From Lachnospiraceae bacterium (GTDB taxonomy: Bacteria > Bacillota > Clostridia > Lachnospirales > Lachnospiraceae), in assembly GCA_017470935.1 (NCBI GenBank), contig JAFUXG010000047.1, positions 20,997 to 84,996 of the forward strand: a DNA stretch of 64,000 nt, read 5' to 3'. Numbering within the stretch: the first letter of the stretch is position 1; each line of letters opens with the position of its first letter. The translations under genes were made by a program, and so were the position numbers. Below, piece by piece: positions 18,624 through 25,979 of the stretch. The notes under the pieces are model-generated. The model was not told where the DNA came from. It worked only from the letters and a program-made list of their open reading frames with translations, and did not search any database.

Positions 18624-18711
18624 CCACTTCCAGCCTGCAGGTTCAAAAGCCGGCACAGCTGGTTCTCTGCATCCACCTCCACAATTACCACTTCCAGCCT
18701 GTGGGCTCAAA
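18624..18711. repeat. duplicated 3' end of dgt
   Basis: The last 24 coding bases of dgt (18688-18711, encoding FEPTGWKW) recur at 18624-18647 with only three mismatches, 64 bp downstream on the minus strand. The second copy could encode AFEPAGWKWQLSEVTWLR in a different frame from dgt, ending in TGA. This looks like a local duplication or frameshifted former C-terminus in the dgt-dnaG gap. Confidence 0.65.
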
Positions 18712-19689
18712 GGCTTCCTGAAATTTTAACACAGCATAATTGTCTGTCATTCCTGCAATATAATCACACACAACTATTTCCCTGTCTTCTCCATTTTCGA
18801 TCATGGACACAAACTCCTCTGTCATAGCCTCCGGTCTTGACATGTAGTAGTGGAACAGCTCCTGAAGCATTCTCTTGGCCTTGCCCTCTTCTCCCTTTGC
18901 AACAGGATTAGTATACACAGTATCAAACAGAAAGCTCCTAAGCTCTGTCATAGCCTGGCGTATCTCAGGGGAGCACACAATCTCACCAGTTCCTTCACTA
19001 TGTAAAATCACGTCATGAATTATGGTATTAAGCCTGTCTCTCGTCCTTCCACCAAGCACGTCTGTGCTGCTCTTAGGAAGATCCTCCTCCTTCAAAATGC
19101 CACCCCTTATGGCATCATCTATATCATGATTTATATATGCAATCTTGTCTGAAATCTGCACAATCTTGCCCTCCAGAGTGGAAGGCTTTCCGGTAGTCTT
19201 ATGATTCACTATCCCGTCACGAACCTCAACAGTAAGGTTAAGACCCTTACCCTTCTTCTCCAAATGCTCAACCACCCTTATGCTCTGCTCATTATGCTTA
19301 AAGCCCTTACTGCACACCTCATTTAACGCTCTTTCTCCTGCATGACCAAAGGGGGTATGTCCCAGATCATGTCCAAGAGCAATAGCCTCCGTCAGCTCCT
19401 CATTAAGCCTTAAAGCCCTTGCGATAGTCCGAGCAGTCTGAGAAACCTCCAATGTGTGCGTCATTCTAGTCCTGTAATGATCCCCCTCAGGAGACAAAAA
19501 CACCTGGGTCTTCTCCTTTAGTCTGCGAAATGATTTGCTATGAATGATCCGGTCTCTATCCCTCTGATATATGGTCCTGACATCACACATCGCCTCAGGA
19601 ACATCCCTTCCCTTTGACTGGTCGGAAAACGCCGCATACTCACAAAGATATTCATGCTCCCAAGCCTCAAGCTTCTCCCGTACATTCAT
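18685..19689 (-). CDS. dgt: deoxyguanosinetriphosphate triphosphohydrolase-like protein
   Basis: This 334-residue HD-domain dNTPase hydrolyses dNTPs to nucleoside and triphosphate and may balance nucleotide pools. Metal ligands are seen in RTRMTHTLEVSQTARTI (first His), GHDLGHTPFGHAGE (HD pair) and ISDKIAYINHDIDDA (Asp). The length fits the bacterial Dgt-like subfamily. It is the promoter-proximal gene of the dgt-dnaG-rpoD block. Its extreme C-terminus is duplicated just downstream. Confidence 0.95.
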   Translation of the reverse strand: MNVREKLEAWEHEYLCEYAAFSDQSKGRDVPEAMCDVRTIYQRDRDRIIHSKSFRRLKEKTQVFLSPEGDHYRTRMTHTLEVSQTARTIARALRLNEELTEAIALGHDLGHTPFGHAGERALNEVCSKGFKHNEQSIRVVEHLEKKGKGLNLTVEVRDGIVNHKTTGKPSTLEGKIVQISDKIAYINHDIDDAIRGGILKEEDLPKSSTDVLGGRTRDRLNTIIHDVILHSEGTGEIVCSPEIRQAMTELRSFLFDTVYTNPVAKGEEGKAKRMLQELFHYYMSRPEAMTEEFVSMIENGEDREIVVCDYIAGMTDNYAVLKFQEAFEPTGWKW

Positions 19690-19730
19690 ATGCTATCATC
19701 CCCTTTATACCTACACATTATTAGACAACG

Positions 19731-19757
19731 AATGGACGGAAAAACCCGTCCATTTTT
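19731..19757 (+). terminator. hairpin with T-run oriented plus, upstream of dgt
   Basis: AATGGACGG (19731-19739) pairs with CCGTCCATT (19746-19754), then TTTTT. The T-run is on the plus strand although no plus-strand gene ends here. It is the second such plus-oriented hairpin placed just upstream of a minus-strand gene in this window (compare 6832-6861). Confidence 0.5.
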
Positions 19758-19806
19758 AAATATACAACATGAAATTGAAAATACCTTTTTTTATTTTAAA
19801 AAAATA

Positions 19807-19936
19807 TGCGGATGACAGGGCGAGTCGGAAATAGAAAAAGGTCCTGTGGACCTTTTTCCCGACGAACCGACCGAACAGTTTGCATTGCAAACTGTGAGAC
19901 CGAACCTGTGGGATTCGAGTCCCTTCATCTAAGCAC
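19807..19936. other. structured palindromic block beside the tRNA cluster, tRNA-like fragments
   Basis: This 130-bp block contains two perfect palindromes. One is an 11-bp stem GAAAAAGGTCC/GGACCTTTTTC (19834-19858) bracketed by GTCGG/CCGAC. The other is a 10-bp stem ACAGTTTGCA/TGCAAACTGT (19875-19895). It begins with TGCGGATGACAGG, identical to the 3' end of the tRNA-Leu gene at 19969-19981. It ends with GTGGGATTCGAGTCCCTTC, which resembles a plus-strand tRNA T-arm and acceptor. It is not a complete tRNA. It may be a repeat element or a relic of recombination at the tRNA end. Confidence 0.5.
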
Positions 19937-19966
19937 AAAAAAAGATGCAAAATTGCATCTTTTTTT
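19937..19966 (-). terminator. terminator of the tRNA operon
   Basis: A seven-A run, GATGCAA, AA, TTGCATC and a seven-T run make a near-perfect palindrome that ends three bases before the tRNA-Leu 3' end. It gives a strong stem and U-tail on the minus strand. Confidence 0.8.
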
Positions 19967-19968
19967 AG

Positions 19969-20048
19969 TGCGGATGACAGGAATCGAACCTGCACACCGA
20001 AGTACTAGATCCTAAGTCTAGCGCGTCTGCCAGTTCCGCCACATCCGC
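19969..20048 (-). tRNA. tRNA-Leu (UAG)
   Basis: The minus strand folds as a tRNA: GCGGATG/CATCCGC acceptor, anticodon stem CTAGA/TCTAG with loop CTTAGGA (anticodon UAG), and T-arm GGTTCGATTCC. It is the last gene of the cluster. CCA is not encoded. Confidence 0.95.
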
Positions 20049-20087
20049 ATGTAAAAATAAAATAGAAGCATTTCAGCTCCCATTAAG

Positions 20088-20160
20088 TGAAGCACGGGGG
20101 ATTCGAACCCCCGACAACCTGATTAAAAGTCAGGTGCTCTACCGACTGAGCTAGTGCTCC
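20088..20160 (-). tRNA. tRNA-Lys (UUU)
   Basis: Acceptor GGAGCAC/GTGCTTC, anticodon stem CTGAC/ATCAG region with loop containing TTT, and T-arm GGGGGTTCGAATCCCCC. The length is 73 nt. Confidence 0.95.
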
Positions 20161-20215
20161 CTGTTATATATATTATTGTCTGCTCCCACAACTCCCATGT
20201 CTTATAAAAAATAAG

Positions 20216-20287
20216 CTGGGGTAACCAGATTCGAACTGGTGAATGCAGGAGTCAAAGTCCTGTGCCTTACCGCTTGGCGATACCCCA
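20216..20287 (-). tRNA. tRNA-Gln (UUG)
   Basis: Acceptor TGGGGTA/TACCCCA, anticodon stem CAGGA/TCCTG with loop CTTTGAC (anticodon UUG), and T-arm CCAGTTCGAATCTGG. The 72-nt length and the U1-A72 pair are typical of tRNA-Gln. Confidence 0.95.
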
Positions 20288-20378
20288 GTACTCACTGCAT
20301 CCATGACAGGTATAAGCAAAACAAGGCCTCTTAACCGCCTTGTGTTTAACTCATTATACATACCGATCATAATTGCAA

Positions 20379-20454
20379 GGGTGGGTAAAGGGATTCGAAC
20401 CCTTGGCCTCCAGAGCCACAATCTGGCGCGCTAACCAACTGCGCCATACCCACC
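20379..20454 (-). tRNA. tRNA-His (GUG)
   Basis: Anticodon stem CCAGA/TCTGG with loop TTGTGGC (anticodon GUG), T-arm AAGGGTTCGAATCCCTT and acceptor with the extra 5' G paired to C73, as histidyl-tRNA synthetase requires. Confidence 0.95.
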
Positions 20455-20460
20455 ATATAG

Positions 20461-20534
<74 letters not shown>

Positions 20535-20559
20535 ACGTTACACTTGATTGCGTAACAAA

Positions 20560-20630
20560 AGCGGGTGATGGGAATCGAACCCACGTATCTAGCTTGGAAG
20601 GCTAGTGTTCTACCATTGAACTACACCCGC
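20560..20630 (-). tRNA. tRNA-Gly (UCC)
   Basis: Acceptor GCGGGTG/CACCCGC, anticodon stem CTAGC/GCTAG with loop CTTCCAA (anticodon UCC), and T-arm GTGGGTTCGATTCCCAT. The length is 71 nt. Confidence 0.95.
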
Positions 20631-20669
20631 GTATAAATGACTGTGAACCTCTGAGGTTTTGATAAAAGA

Positions 20670-20744
20670 TCGGGGTGACAGGATTCGAACCTGCGACCTC
20701 TTGATCCCAAATCAAGCGCTCTAGCCAAGCTGAGCCACACCCCG
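20670..20744 (-). tRNA. tRNA-Pro (UGG)
   Basis: Acceptor CGGGGTG/CACCCCG, anticodon loop TTTGGGA (anticodon UGG) on a CTTGA/TCAAG stem, and T-arm GCAGGTTCGAATCCTGT. It is the first gene transcribed in the cluster. Confidence 0.95.
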
Positions 20745-20775
20745 TTTTCACGGTGTCATCGCTGACGCAACACCT

Positions 20776-20804
20776 ACTATAACAAAATGCCAATAAATTG
20801 TCAA
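20776..20804 (-). promoter_or_regulatory. promoter of the tRNA operon
   Basis: On the minus strand TTGACA (20804-20799), a 17-nt spacer and TATAGT (20781-20776) lie about 32 nt before tRNA-Pro. It is the closest match to consensus in this part of the window, as expected for a stable-RNA operon. Confidence 0.85.
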
Positions 20805-20839
20805 CTGTTAATTTTATTTTTTTGAAACTTTGTTATGGC

Positions 20840-21769
20840 TCAATTTTTACTGTTACTGATCACCTCATCCACTATGTACCGCGGTCTTGCCTTTATCTCT
20901 TCATATATCCTGGAAAGATAATATCCTATTATACCAAGGCTTACCATTATCATGCTTCCGACCATCAATATCAGCAGAATAACTGTAGTAAAGCCCTCTA
21001 GTGCTCCTCCCACAAACCATCTCACCAGCGATTGTATCCCAAGCACCACAGAAAAGCAGAAAAAGAATACACCGAATAAGGTTATTAGCTGCATGGGTGC
21101 TGTACTAAATGAGGATATACTTCCAATAGCGTATTTAAAAAGAGAGTCTAAGGACCATTTTGATGAGCCTGATGCTCTTTCCTTAACATCAAATTCAACA
21201 GATATACTCTTATATCCCATCCATGCAGAAAGGGACCTGAAAAATATATTTCTTTCAGGAAGCCTTATATACTGGTCTACTACCTTCCTGTCAAGCATCT
21301 TAAAATCAGAGGCTCTTGCCATATCAACCCCGGCAGCCTTACTGATAAGCTTATAGAACAGATTTGCAAACCCACGGTATATGGGATTTTCCCTGCCTCT
21401 GGATCTTTTAACCCCCTCGATGACCTCATATCCCTGTTCCCAAAGACGGTACATAGAAAGCAGTGTTTCCGGCGGGTGCTGAAGGTCACAATCCATCACT
21501 GCACACACCTCACCGGAGGCATGATACAGCCCCGCCAATATAGCCGCCTCTTTTCCGAAATTTCTTGAGAAGGATACACCGACGATCTTTACATCCGATA
21601 CGCTCCCCACCAGCTCATTGATCTTCAACAGACTTTCATCCTTAGACCCATCATTAACATATATAAGCTCCAGTTCGATTCCCTCAGGAAGCAGCACATC
21701 CCGTATGGCTTCATATGCTTTTTCAATATTCTGTTCTTCATTATATGTAGGTAAAACAACCGAAAGCAT
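20840..21769 (-). CDS. family 2 glycosyltransferase, GtrB/DPM1-like, with two membrane segments
   Basis: This 309-residue polyprenyl-phosphate sugar transferase-like enzyme starts MLSVVLPTYNEEQNIEKAY. The nucleotide-sugar motif is CAVMDCDLQHPPETLL. RNIFFRSLSAWMGYKS is the family's conserved loop, and two C-terminal hydrophobic helices lie near residues 225-250 and 260-285. Such enzymes charge undecaprenyl phosphate with a hexose on the cytoplasmic face for later flipping and envelope glycosylation. No partner flippase is adjacent. The sugar is unknown. Confidence 0.88.
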   Translation of the reverse strand: MLSVVLPTYNEEQNIEKAYEAIRDVLLPEGIELELIYVNDGSKDESLLKINELVGSVSDVKIVGVSFSRNFGKEAAILAGLYHASGEVCAVMDCDLQHPPETLLSMYRLWEQGYEVIEGVKRSRGRENPIYRGFANLFYKLISKAAGVDMARASDFKMLDRKVVDQYIRLPERNIFFRSLSAWMGYKSISVEFDVKERASGSSKWSLDSLFKYAIGSISSFSTAPMQLITLFGVFFFCFSVVLGIQSLVRWFVGGALEGFTTVILLILMVGSMIMVSLGIIGYYLSRIYEEIKARPRYIVDEVISNSKN

Positions 21770-21821
21770 TGTGAATTCTCCTTACGGATCTTTACTAATA
21801 ATAATTCTATCTGTTGAAAAC

Positions 21822-21868
21822 AAGAAAAGGGAACCGATCATAAAGTATTGTAACTTTTGCACGGTTCC
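21822..21868 (-). terminator. candidate terminator downstream of the small acidic protein gene
   Basis: On the minus strand GGAACCG and CGGTTCC (21868-21830) form a stem with a long loop, followed by CTTTTCTTG. It lies 42 nt past the stop at 21910 and is only moderately convincing because of the loop. Confidence 0.4.
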
Positions 21869-21909
21869 TAATTCTCTTCATATATAACAATACCACTATT
21901 GTTACAGAA

Positions 21910-22191
21910 TTAAGCCTCTGTAGATGCAACTGGCTTTGGTGCCGGCTTTATATCCTCGTCATCAAAAAAGTCATCATCAAAGTCATCATCAAAATCATCA
22001 TCAAAGTCATCAAGATAATCAGGTGTAAGATAACGGTATACTGCATATGCAATTCCTGCTATTGCTGTTATTGCTCCAATAATAGCAAGCACCCACACAA
22101 TATTCCTTGTTGCCTTCTCCTTTGGATCCTCGCGCTTGATGATTTCCTGAAGCTTTGCTGCATTGATAATATCATCCAAATTCTTCATCAT
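21910..22191 (-). CDS. small single-pass membrane protein with acidic DDFDDDF repeats
   Basis: This 93-residue protein has a charged N-terminus, one clear transmembrane helix (IVWVLAIIGAITAIAGIAYAVY) and a cytosolic or extracellular tail. The tail is an Asp/Phe repeat: DYLDDFDDDFDDDF and more, at about residues 57-78. AGGAAGG precedes the ATG pair at 22191/22188. I do not recognise a function. Similar short DDF-tailed proteins are common in Lachnospiraceae (general impression, not checked). Confidence 0.75.
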   Translation of the reverse strand: MMKNLDDIINAAKLQEIIKREDPKEKATRNIVWVLAIIGAITAIAGIAYAVYRYLTPDYLDDFDDDFDDDFDDDFFDDEDIKPAPKPVASTEA

Positions 22192-22361
22192 AAAATACCT
22201 TCCTTTCTAATCTAATAATTCTAATAGTTCTAATAGATACTATAGAAATATTAAAGCATGATCATTCGTACACCGAACAATCATCCTATTCATAGCAGAT
22301 AGTATAACACATTTTGTTATTATTTACTATATTATTTAATTAATTTTTAAATTTTTTTATT

Positions 22362-24632
22362 TTATATCTTTTTTAATTTTGCAAAGGAGGCGAACATACG
22401 CTTAATTCCGTACTCCGGTTTATCAAATTCTACCTTGACCTCATAATCCTTATCGCCCTTTGTAAGCTCCAAAACAGTGCCCTGGCCGAACTTCACATGG
22501 CTTACCCTGTCCCCCTCCTTATAGTCTATATCAGCAGCAGTCACCTTAAATTCCCTTCCAAACAATGGCATCTTCCCCTTATCTGTGGAGGCCTGCCCGC
22601 TACCGCTGCCATAAGAATAGGGCTTCTTCTTTGCAAAGGAGCTTACACTCCATGAGCTATTATCAAGCTCGCTGTCAATACGGGCCTGTTTTTTGATGGC
22701 ATAATCAGCATCCCCATTCATAACGATTACATCCTTTGGAATCTCTTTGACAAATCTTGATATGGGATTACAGTTAGTATTACCATTCATCATCCTCTGT
22801 CTGGATGCAGATAGATAAAGCATTTCCATGGCCCTTGTTATTCCTACATAACATAGCCTTCGCTCCTCTTCTATTGCATCCTCATCATCAGAATTAAGTG
22901 CCATTCCGCTGGGGAACAGCCTATCCTCCATGCCACCCATGAAAACACAGGGAAATTCCAGTCCTTTGGCACTGTGGAGAGTCATAAGTAAAACCACATC
23001 CTCATTCTCAGAAAGGCTGTCAACCTCTGCCACAAGTGCTATCTCCTCCAATAATCCTGACAGGGTGGGCTCATCCGCCTCATCCTCATAGGTTATGATC
23101 TTATTCTTAAGCTCAAGAAGATTCTCAAGTCTGACCTGAGCCTCATCCGTACCCTCAGCCATCAGCTCATCCCTATACCCGGTGCGGTCTAATATCTCCT
23201 CATACAGATCACCAAGGGATATACCTTCATCCACCATATCACGAAGCTCCGTTATCAATGAAGTAAATCCATCTATCTTAGCTGCCGCCCTGTTAAGTCC
23301 GGGAATGCTGTCTGCTTTAAACAAAGCATCTAACATGCTCATATCATATGTATCAGCATAGGCTGCCACCTTATCCACACTTGCAGCACCAATTCCACGC
23401 CTGGGTACATTAACTATCCGTCGTACAGCAAGCTCATCCATTCCGTTATCAATAACCTTAAGATAACATATAATATCCTTAATCTCCTTACGTCCGTAGA
23501 AATTCTGTCCTCCTATTATTCTATAGGGAACATTTTTCATCATAAGCTTCTCTTCAAAAATACGGGACTGGGCGTTGGTCCTATATAATATAGCAAAATG
23601 ATGATAAGGTCTTCCGCTGCGATGCTGCTTAACAATCTCGGAAACCACGCCATCAGCCTCTAAATATTCAGTGTCATACAGGTCAAAGGATACCTTCTCC
23701 CCATCACCTGCCGAAGTCCATAAAGCCTTGTCCTTTCTGCCTTCATTGTTAGAGATTACTCCGTTAGCAGCCTTCAATATGTTGCCTGTAGAGCGGTAGT
23801 TCTGCTCCAGCTTCACCACCTTGGCGTCGGGGTATTCCTTCTCAAAGTTAAGGATATTATAAATGTTGGCACCTCGGAATTTATAAATTGACTGGTCATC
23901 ATCCCCTACAACACAAAGATTGTGATACTTTGATGCCAACTGCTTCACAAGCAGGAACTGAATATGATTAGTATCCTGATACTCATCTATCATAATATAC
24001 CGAAACCGTTCCTGATAGCTGTCAAGTATCTCCGGATTAAACTGAAAAAGCTCCACTGTCTTATAAAGCAGATCATCAAAATCTAAAGCATTACTCTGCT
24101 TTAATCTGTTCTGATATTCAGTGTACACCTTTGCCACCTGCATTTTCCAGTAGTTGCCGCTTGCCTCCCTGTCATATTCATATGGCGCTATGAACTGCTC
24201 CTTCGCCCTTGAAATCTCTGACATCATCCTTTTTTCAGGATACTGCTTCGGGTCCATATTAAGCTTCTTAAGACATGCCTTGACCGCTGCCTTCTGGTCA
24301 TCGCTGTCATATATGGTAAAGCTGTTCTCAAAGCCCAGCTTATCAATATATCTTCTAAGTATCCTTACACAAAGGGAATGAAAGGTGGATACCCACACTC
24401 TGCCTGCCCCATGGGACACGATGCGATCTACTCTGTCCCGCATCTCTCCCGCTGCCTTGTTGGTAAATGTAATAGCAAGTATATTATATGGATCAACGCC
24501 CTTCTCCTCAATAAGATATGCCACCCTATGGGTGAGCACTCTCGTCTTCCCGCTTCCAGCTCCCGCAAGCAGTAACACCGGTCCCTCAGTATATAAAACC
24601 GCTTCTGATTGTCTGTTATTTAACCCTTCCAT
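22362..24632 (-). CDS. pcrA: ATP-dependent DNA helicase PcrA (UvrD/Rep superfamily 1)
   Basis: This 756-residue SF1A 3'-5' helicase is used in repair and plasmid replication. The Q-motif LNNRQSEAV and Walker A LAGAGSGKTRVLTHRVAY are at the N-terminus. Walker B is IDEYQDTNHIQF, followed by VVGDDDQSIYKFRGA, EQNYRSTGNILKAAN and the motif V-VI region MTLHSAKGLEFPCVFM. The C-terminus has the short VSHVKFGQGTVLEL Tudor-like domain that binds RNA polymerase in PcrA. It is transcribed away from the DUF1836 gene. Confidence 0.96.
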   Translation of the reverse strand: MEGLNNRQSEAVLYTEGPVLLLAGAGSGKTRVLTHRVAYLIEEKGVDPYNILAITFTNKAAGEMRDRVDRIVSHGAGRVWVSTFHSLCVRILRRYIDKLGFENSFTIYDSDDQKAAVKACLKKLNMDPKQYPEKRMMSEISRAKEQFIAPYEYDREASGNYWKMQVAKVYTEYQNRLKQSNALDFDDLLYKTVELFQFNPEILDSYQERFRYIMIDEYQDTNHIQFLLVKQLASKYHNLCVVGDDDQSIYKFRGANIYNILNFEKEYPDAKVVKLEQNYRSTGNILKAANGVISNNEGRKDKALWTSAGDGEKVSFDLYDTEYLEADGVVSEIVKQHRSGRPYHHFAILYRTNAQSRIFEEKLMMKNVPYRIIGGQNFYGRKEIKDIICYLKVIDNGMDELAVRRIVNVPRRGIGAASVDKVAAYADTYDMSMLDALFKADSIPGLNRAAAKIDGFTSLITELRDMVDEGISLGDLYEEILDRTGYRDELMAEGTDEAQVRLENLLELKNKIITYEDEADEPTLSGLLEEIALVAEVDSLSENEDVVLLMTLHSAKGLEFPCVFMGGMEDRLFPSGMALNSDDEDAIEEERRLCYVGITRAMEMLYLSASRQRMMNGNTNCNPISRFVKEIPKDVIVMNGDADYAIKKQARIDSELDNSSWSVSSFAKKKPYSYGSGSGQASTDKGKMPLFGREFKVTAADIDYKEGDRVSHVKFGQGTVLELTKGDKDYEVKVEFDKPEYGIKRMFASFAKLKKI

Positions 24633-24745
24633 ATATTTAACTAATTAGAAGTATATCCGCTAAATACCTATTATAGCAGATATATTCCAAGGTATCCTTT
24701 CTCCCGAACAGTACGGGGATTTCAAATCGTACATTTGTTCTTATT

Positions 24746-24774
24746 AGTATAAATGATTTTATGACCCATAGCAA
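24746..24774 (-). promoter_or_regulatory. pcrA promoter
   Basis: On the minus strand TTGCTA (24774-24769), a 17-nt spacer and TATACT (24751-24746) lie about 115 nt upstream of pcrA. A TGC-TATAAT extended -10 nearer the gene (24673 region) is a second possibility with a weak -35. Confidence 0.5.
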
Positions 24775-24818
24775 GAGTTACTTGCAAAAAATTCCTGCGC
24801 CAAATACCACAAATCTCC

Positions 24819-24847
24819 TTGCAATCTAGTATTGAAAACCCTATAAT
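24819..24847 (+). promoter_or_regulatory. promoter of the DUF1836 gene
   Basis: TTGCAA (24819-24824), a 17-nt spacer and perfect TATAAT (24842-24847) lie 45 nt before the plus-strand start codon. Confidence 0.75.
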
Positions 24848-24892
24848 ATAGTAAGCATATTAACTTAGCCACATACCGGAAAGGAATCATTT

Positions 24893-25570
24893 ATGAAGGA
24901 TTTTACATTTAATGAGATACAAGAGAAAATAGAGCAATGGATGGAGACTGATGTGATCATTCCTGAGGACATACCCTCCATAGAGCTATACATGGACCAG
25001 GTGACTACCTTTATGGACAAGCAGTTATCAGGCACCAAGAGACATGAGAATGACAAAATCCTTACCAAGACCATGATCAACAATTATTCCAAAAACGATC
25101 TCCTTCCTCCATCTGACAAAAAGAAATATTCAAAGGATCATATAATCCTATTGATATATATTTACTATATGAAGAACTTCCTTTCCATAAGTGATATTCA
25201 GAACCTTCTATCCCCAATGACAGAGCATTTCTTCTTGAGGGATAATGGAATTACAATGTCTGATATATATTCAGATATCTTCAACCTGGAAAAAAATTAT
25301 AAGATTAAGCTGAAAGAAAATATATATGAGGTGTGCAAGCTTGCTGAGGAGGAATTCCCCGAGGATTCTGAATACCTGAAGACCTTTGCAATGATCGCAC
25401 TCCTAAGCTACGACATATATACAAAAAAACAGCTCATTGAACGGCTTTTGGATTCCATTGCTGATACTGCACCCACAAAGGCTGAGCTCAAGGAAGCTAA
25501 GGAACTTTCTAAGCAGAAGAAAAAGGAAGCTAAGGAGCTTTCTAAACAAAAAGAAAAAGAGGACATCTAA
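24893..25570 (+). CDS. DUF1836 family protein, putative DNA-binding regulator
   Basis: This 225-residue protein contains the DUF1836 core: DQVTTFMDKQLS, then ILTKTMINNYSKNDLLPP and KKYSKDHIILLIYIYYMKN. This resembles a MerR-like winged helix followed by a dimer helix. The C-terminus carries a Lys-rich direct repeat KEAKELSKQK twice. GGAAAGGAATC precedes the ATG. It is one of the few plus-strand genes and converges on the yerC-like gene with a 4-bp overlap at the stops. The regulated target is unknown. Confidence 0.85.
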   Translation: MKDFTFNEIQEKIEQWMETDVIIPEDIPSIELYMDQVTTFMDKQLSGTKRHENDKILTKTMINNYSKNDLLPPSDKKKYSKDHIILLIYIYYMKNFLSISDIQNLLSPMTEHFFLRDNGITMSDIYSDIFNLEKNYKIKLKENIYEVCKLAEEEFPEDSEYLKTFAMIALLSYDIYTKKQLIERLLDSIADTAPTKAELKEAKELSKQKKKEAKELSKQKEKEDI

Positions 25571-25869
25571 GACCTCTTTTCCACCCTCATTCTATCAAAC
25601 ACAATCTGGTAGCCCTCCCCGCCGCCATAGTTGAGGGACCTGTTAACTCTTGATATGGTGGCTGTTGACGCCCCTGTCTCCTCTGCCACCTCAAGATATG
25701 TATGCCCCTCCGTAAGCATCTTAGCCACCTCAAAGCGCTGTGCCAATGTGAGAAGCTCATTTACTGTGCACACATCCTCAAAAAATGCATAACACTCCTC
25801 TTCATTTTCTAATGTCAGAACAGCTTCAAACATTTCCTTTACTGCCTTGGTTCTTATTTCTTTTCCCAT
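25567..25869 (-). CDS. YerC/YecD family TrpR-related protein
   Basis: This 100-residue protein has a TrpR-type helix-turn-helix: LTLAQRFEVAKMLTEGHTY, then LEVAEETGASTATISRVNR. This matches the YerC/YecD family found in Firmicutes, often near pcrA. Its regulon is not well defined. Its stop overlaps the stop of the convergent DUF1836 gene by 4 bp, leaving no room for a separate terminator. Confidence 0.92.
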   Translation of the reverse strand: MGKEIRTKAVKEMFEAVLTLENEEECYAFFEDVCTVNELLTLAQRFEVAKMLTEGHTYLEVAEETGASTATISRVNRSLNYGGGEGYQIVFDRMRVEKRS

Positions 25870-25979
25870 ACCTGACTTCTCCCTATATAATAAGGTATTG
25901 CTATTATCCAGATCATACTCATCTAATAAATACTTCGTATATTCTCATAACATCATCCACTATGGTATCCGTTATGCTA

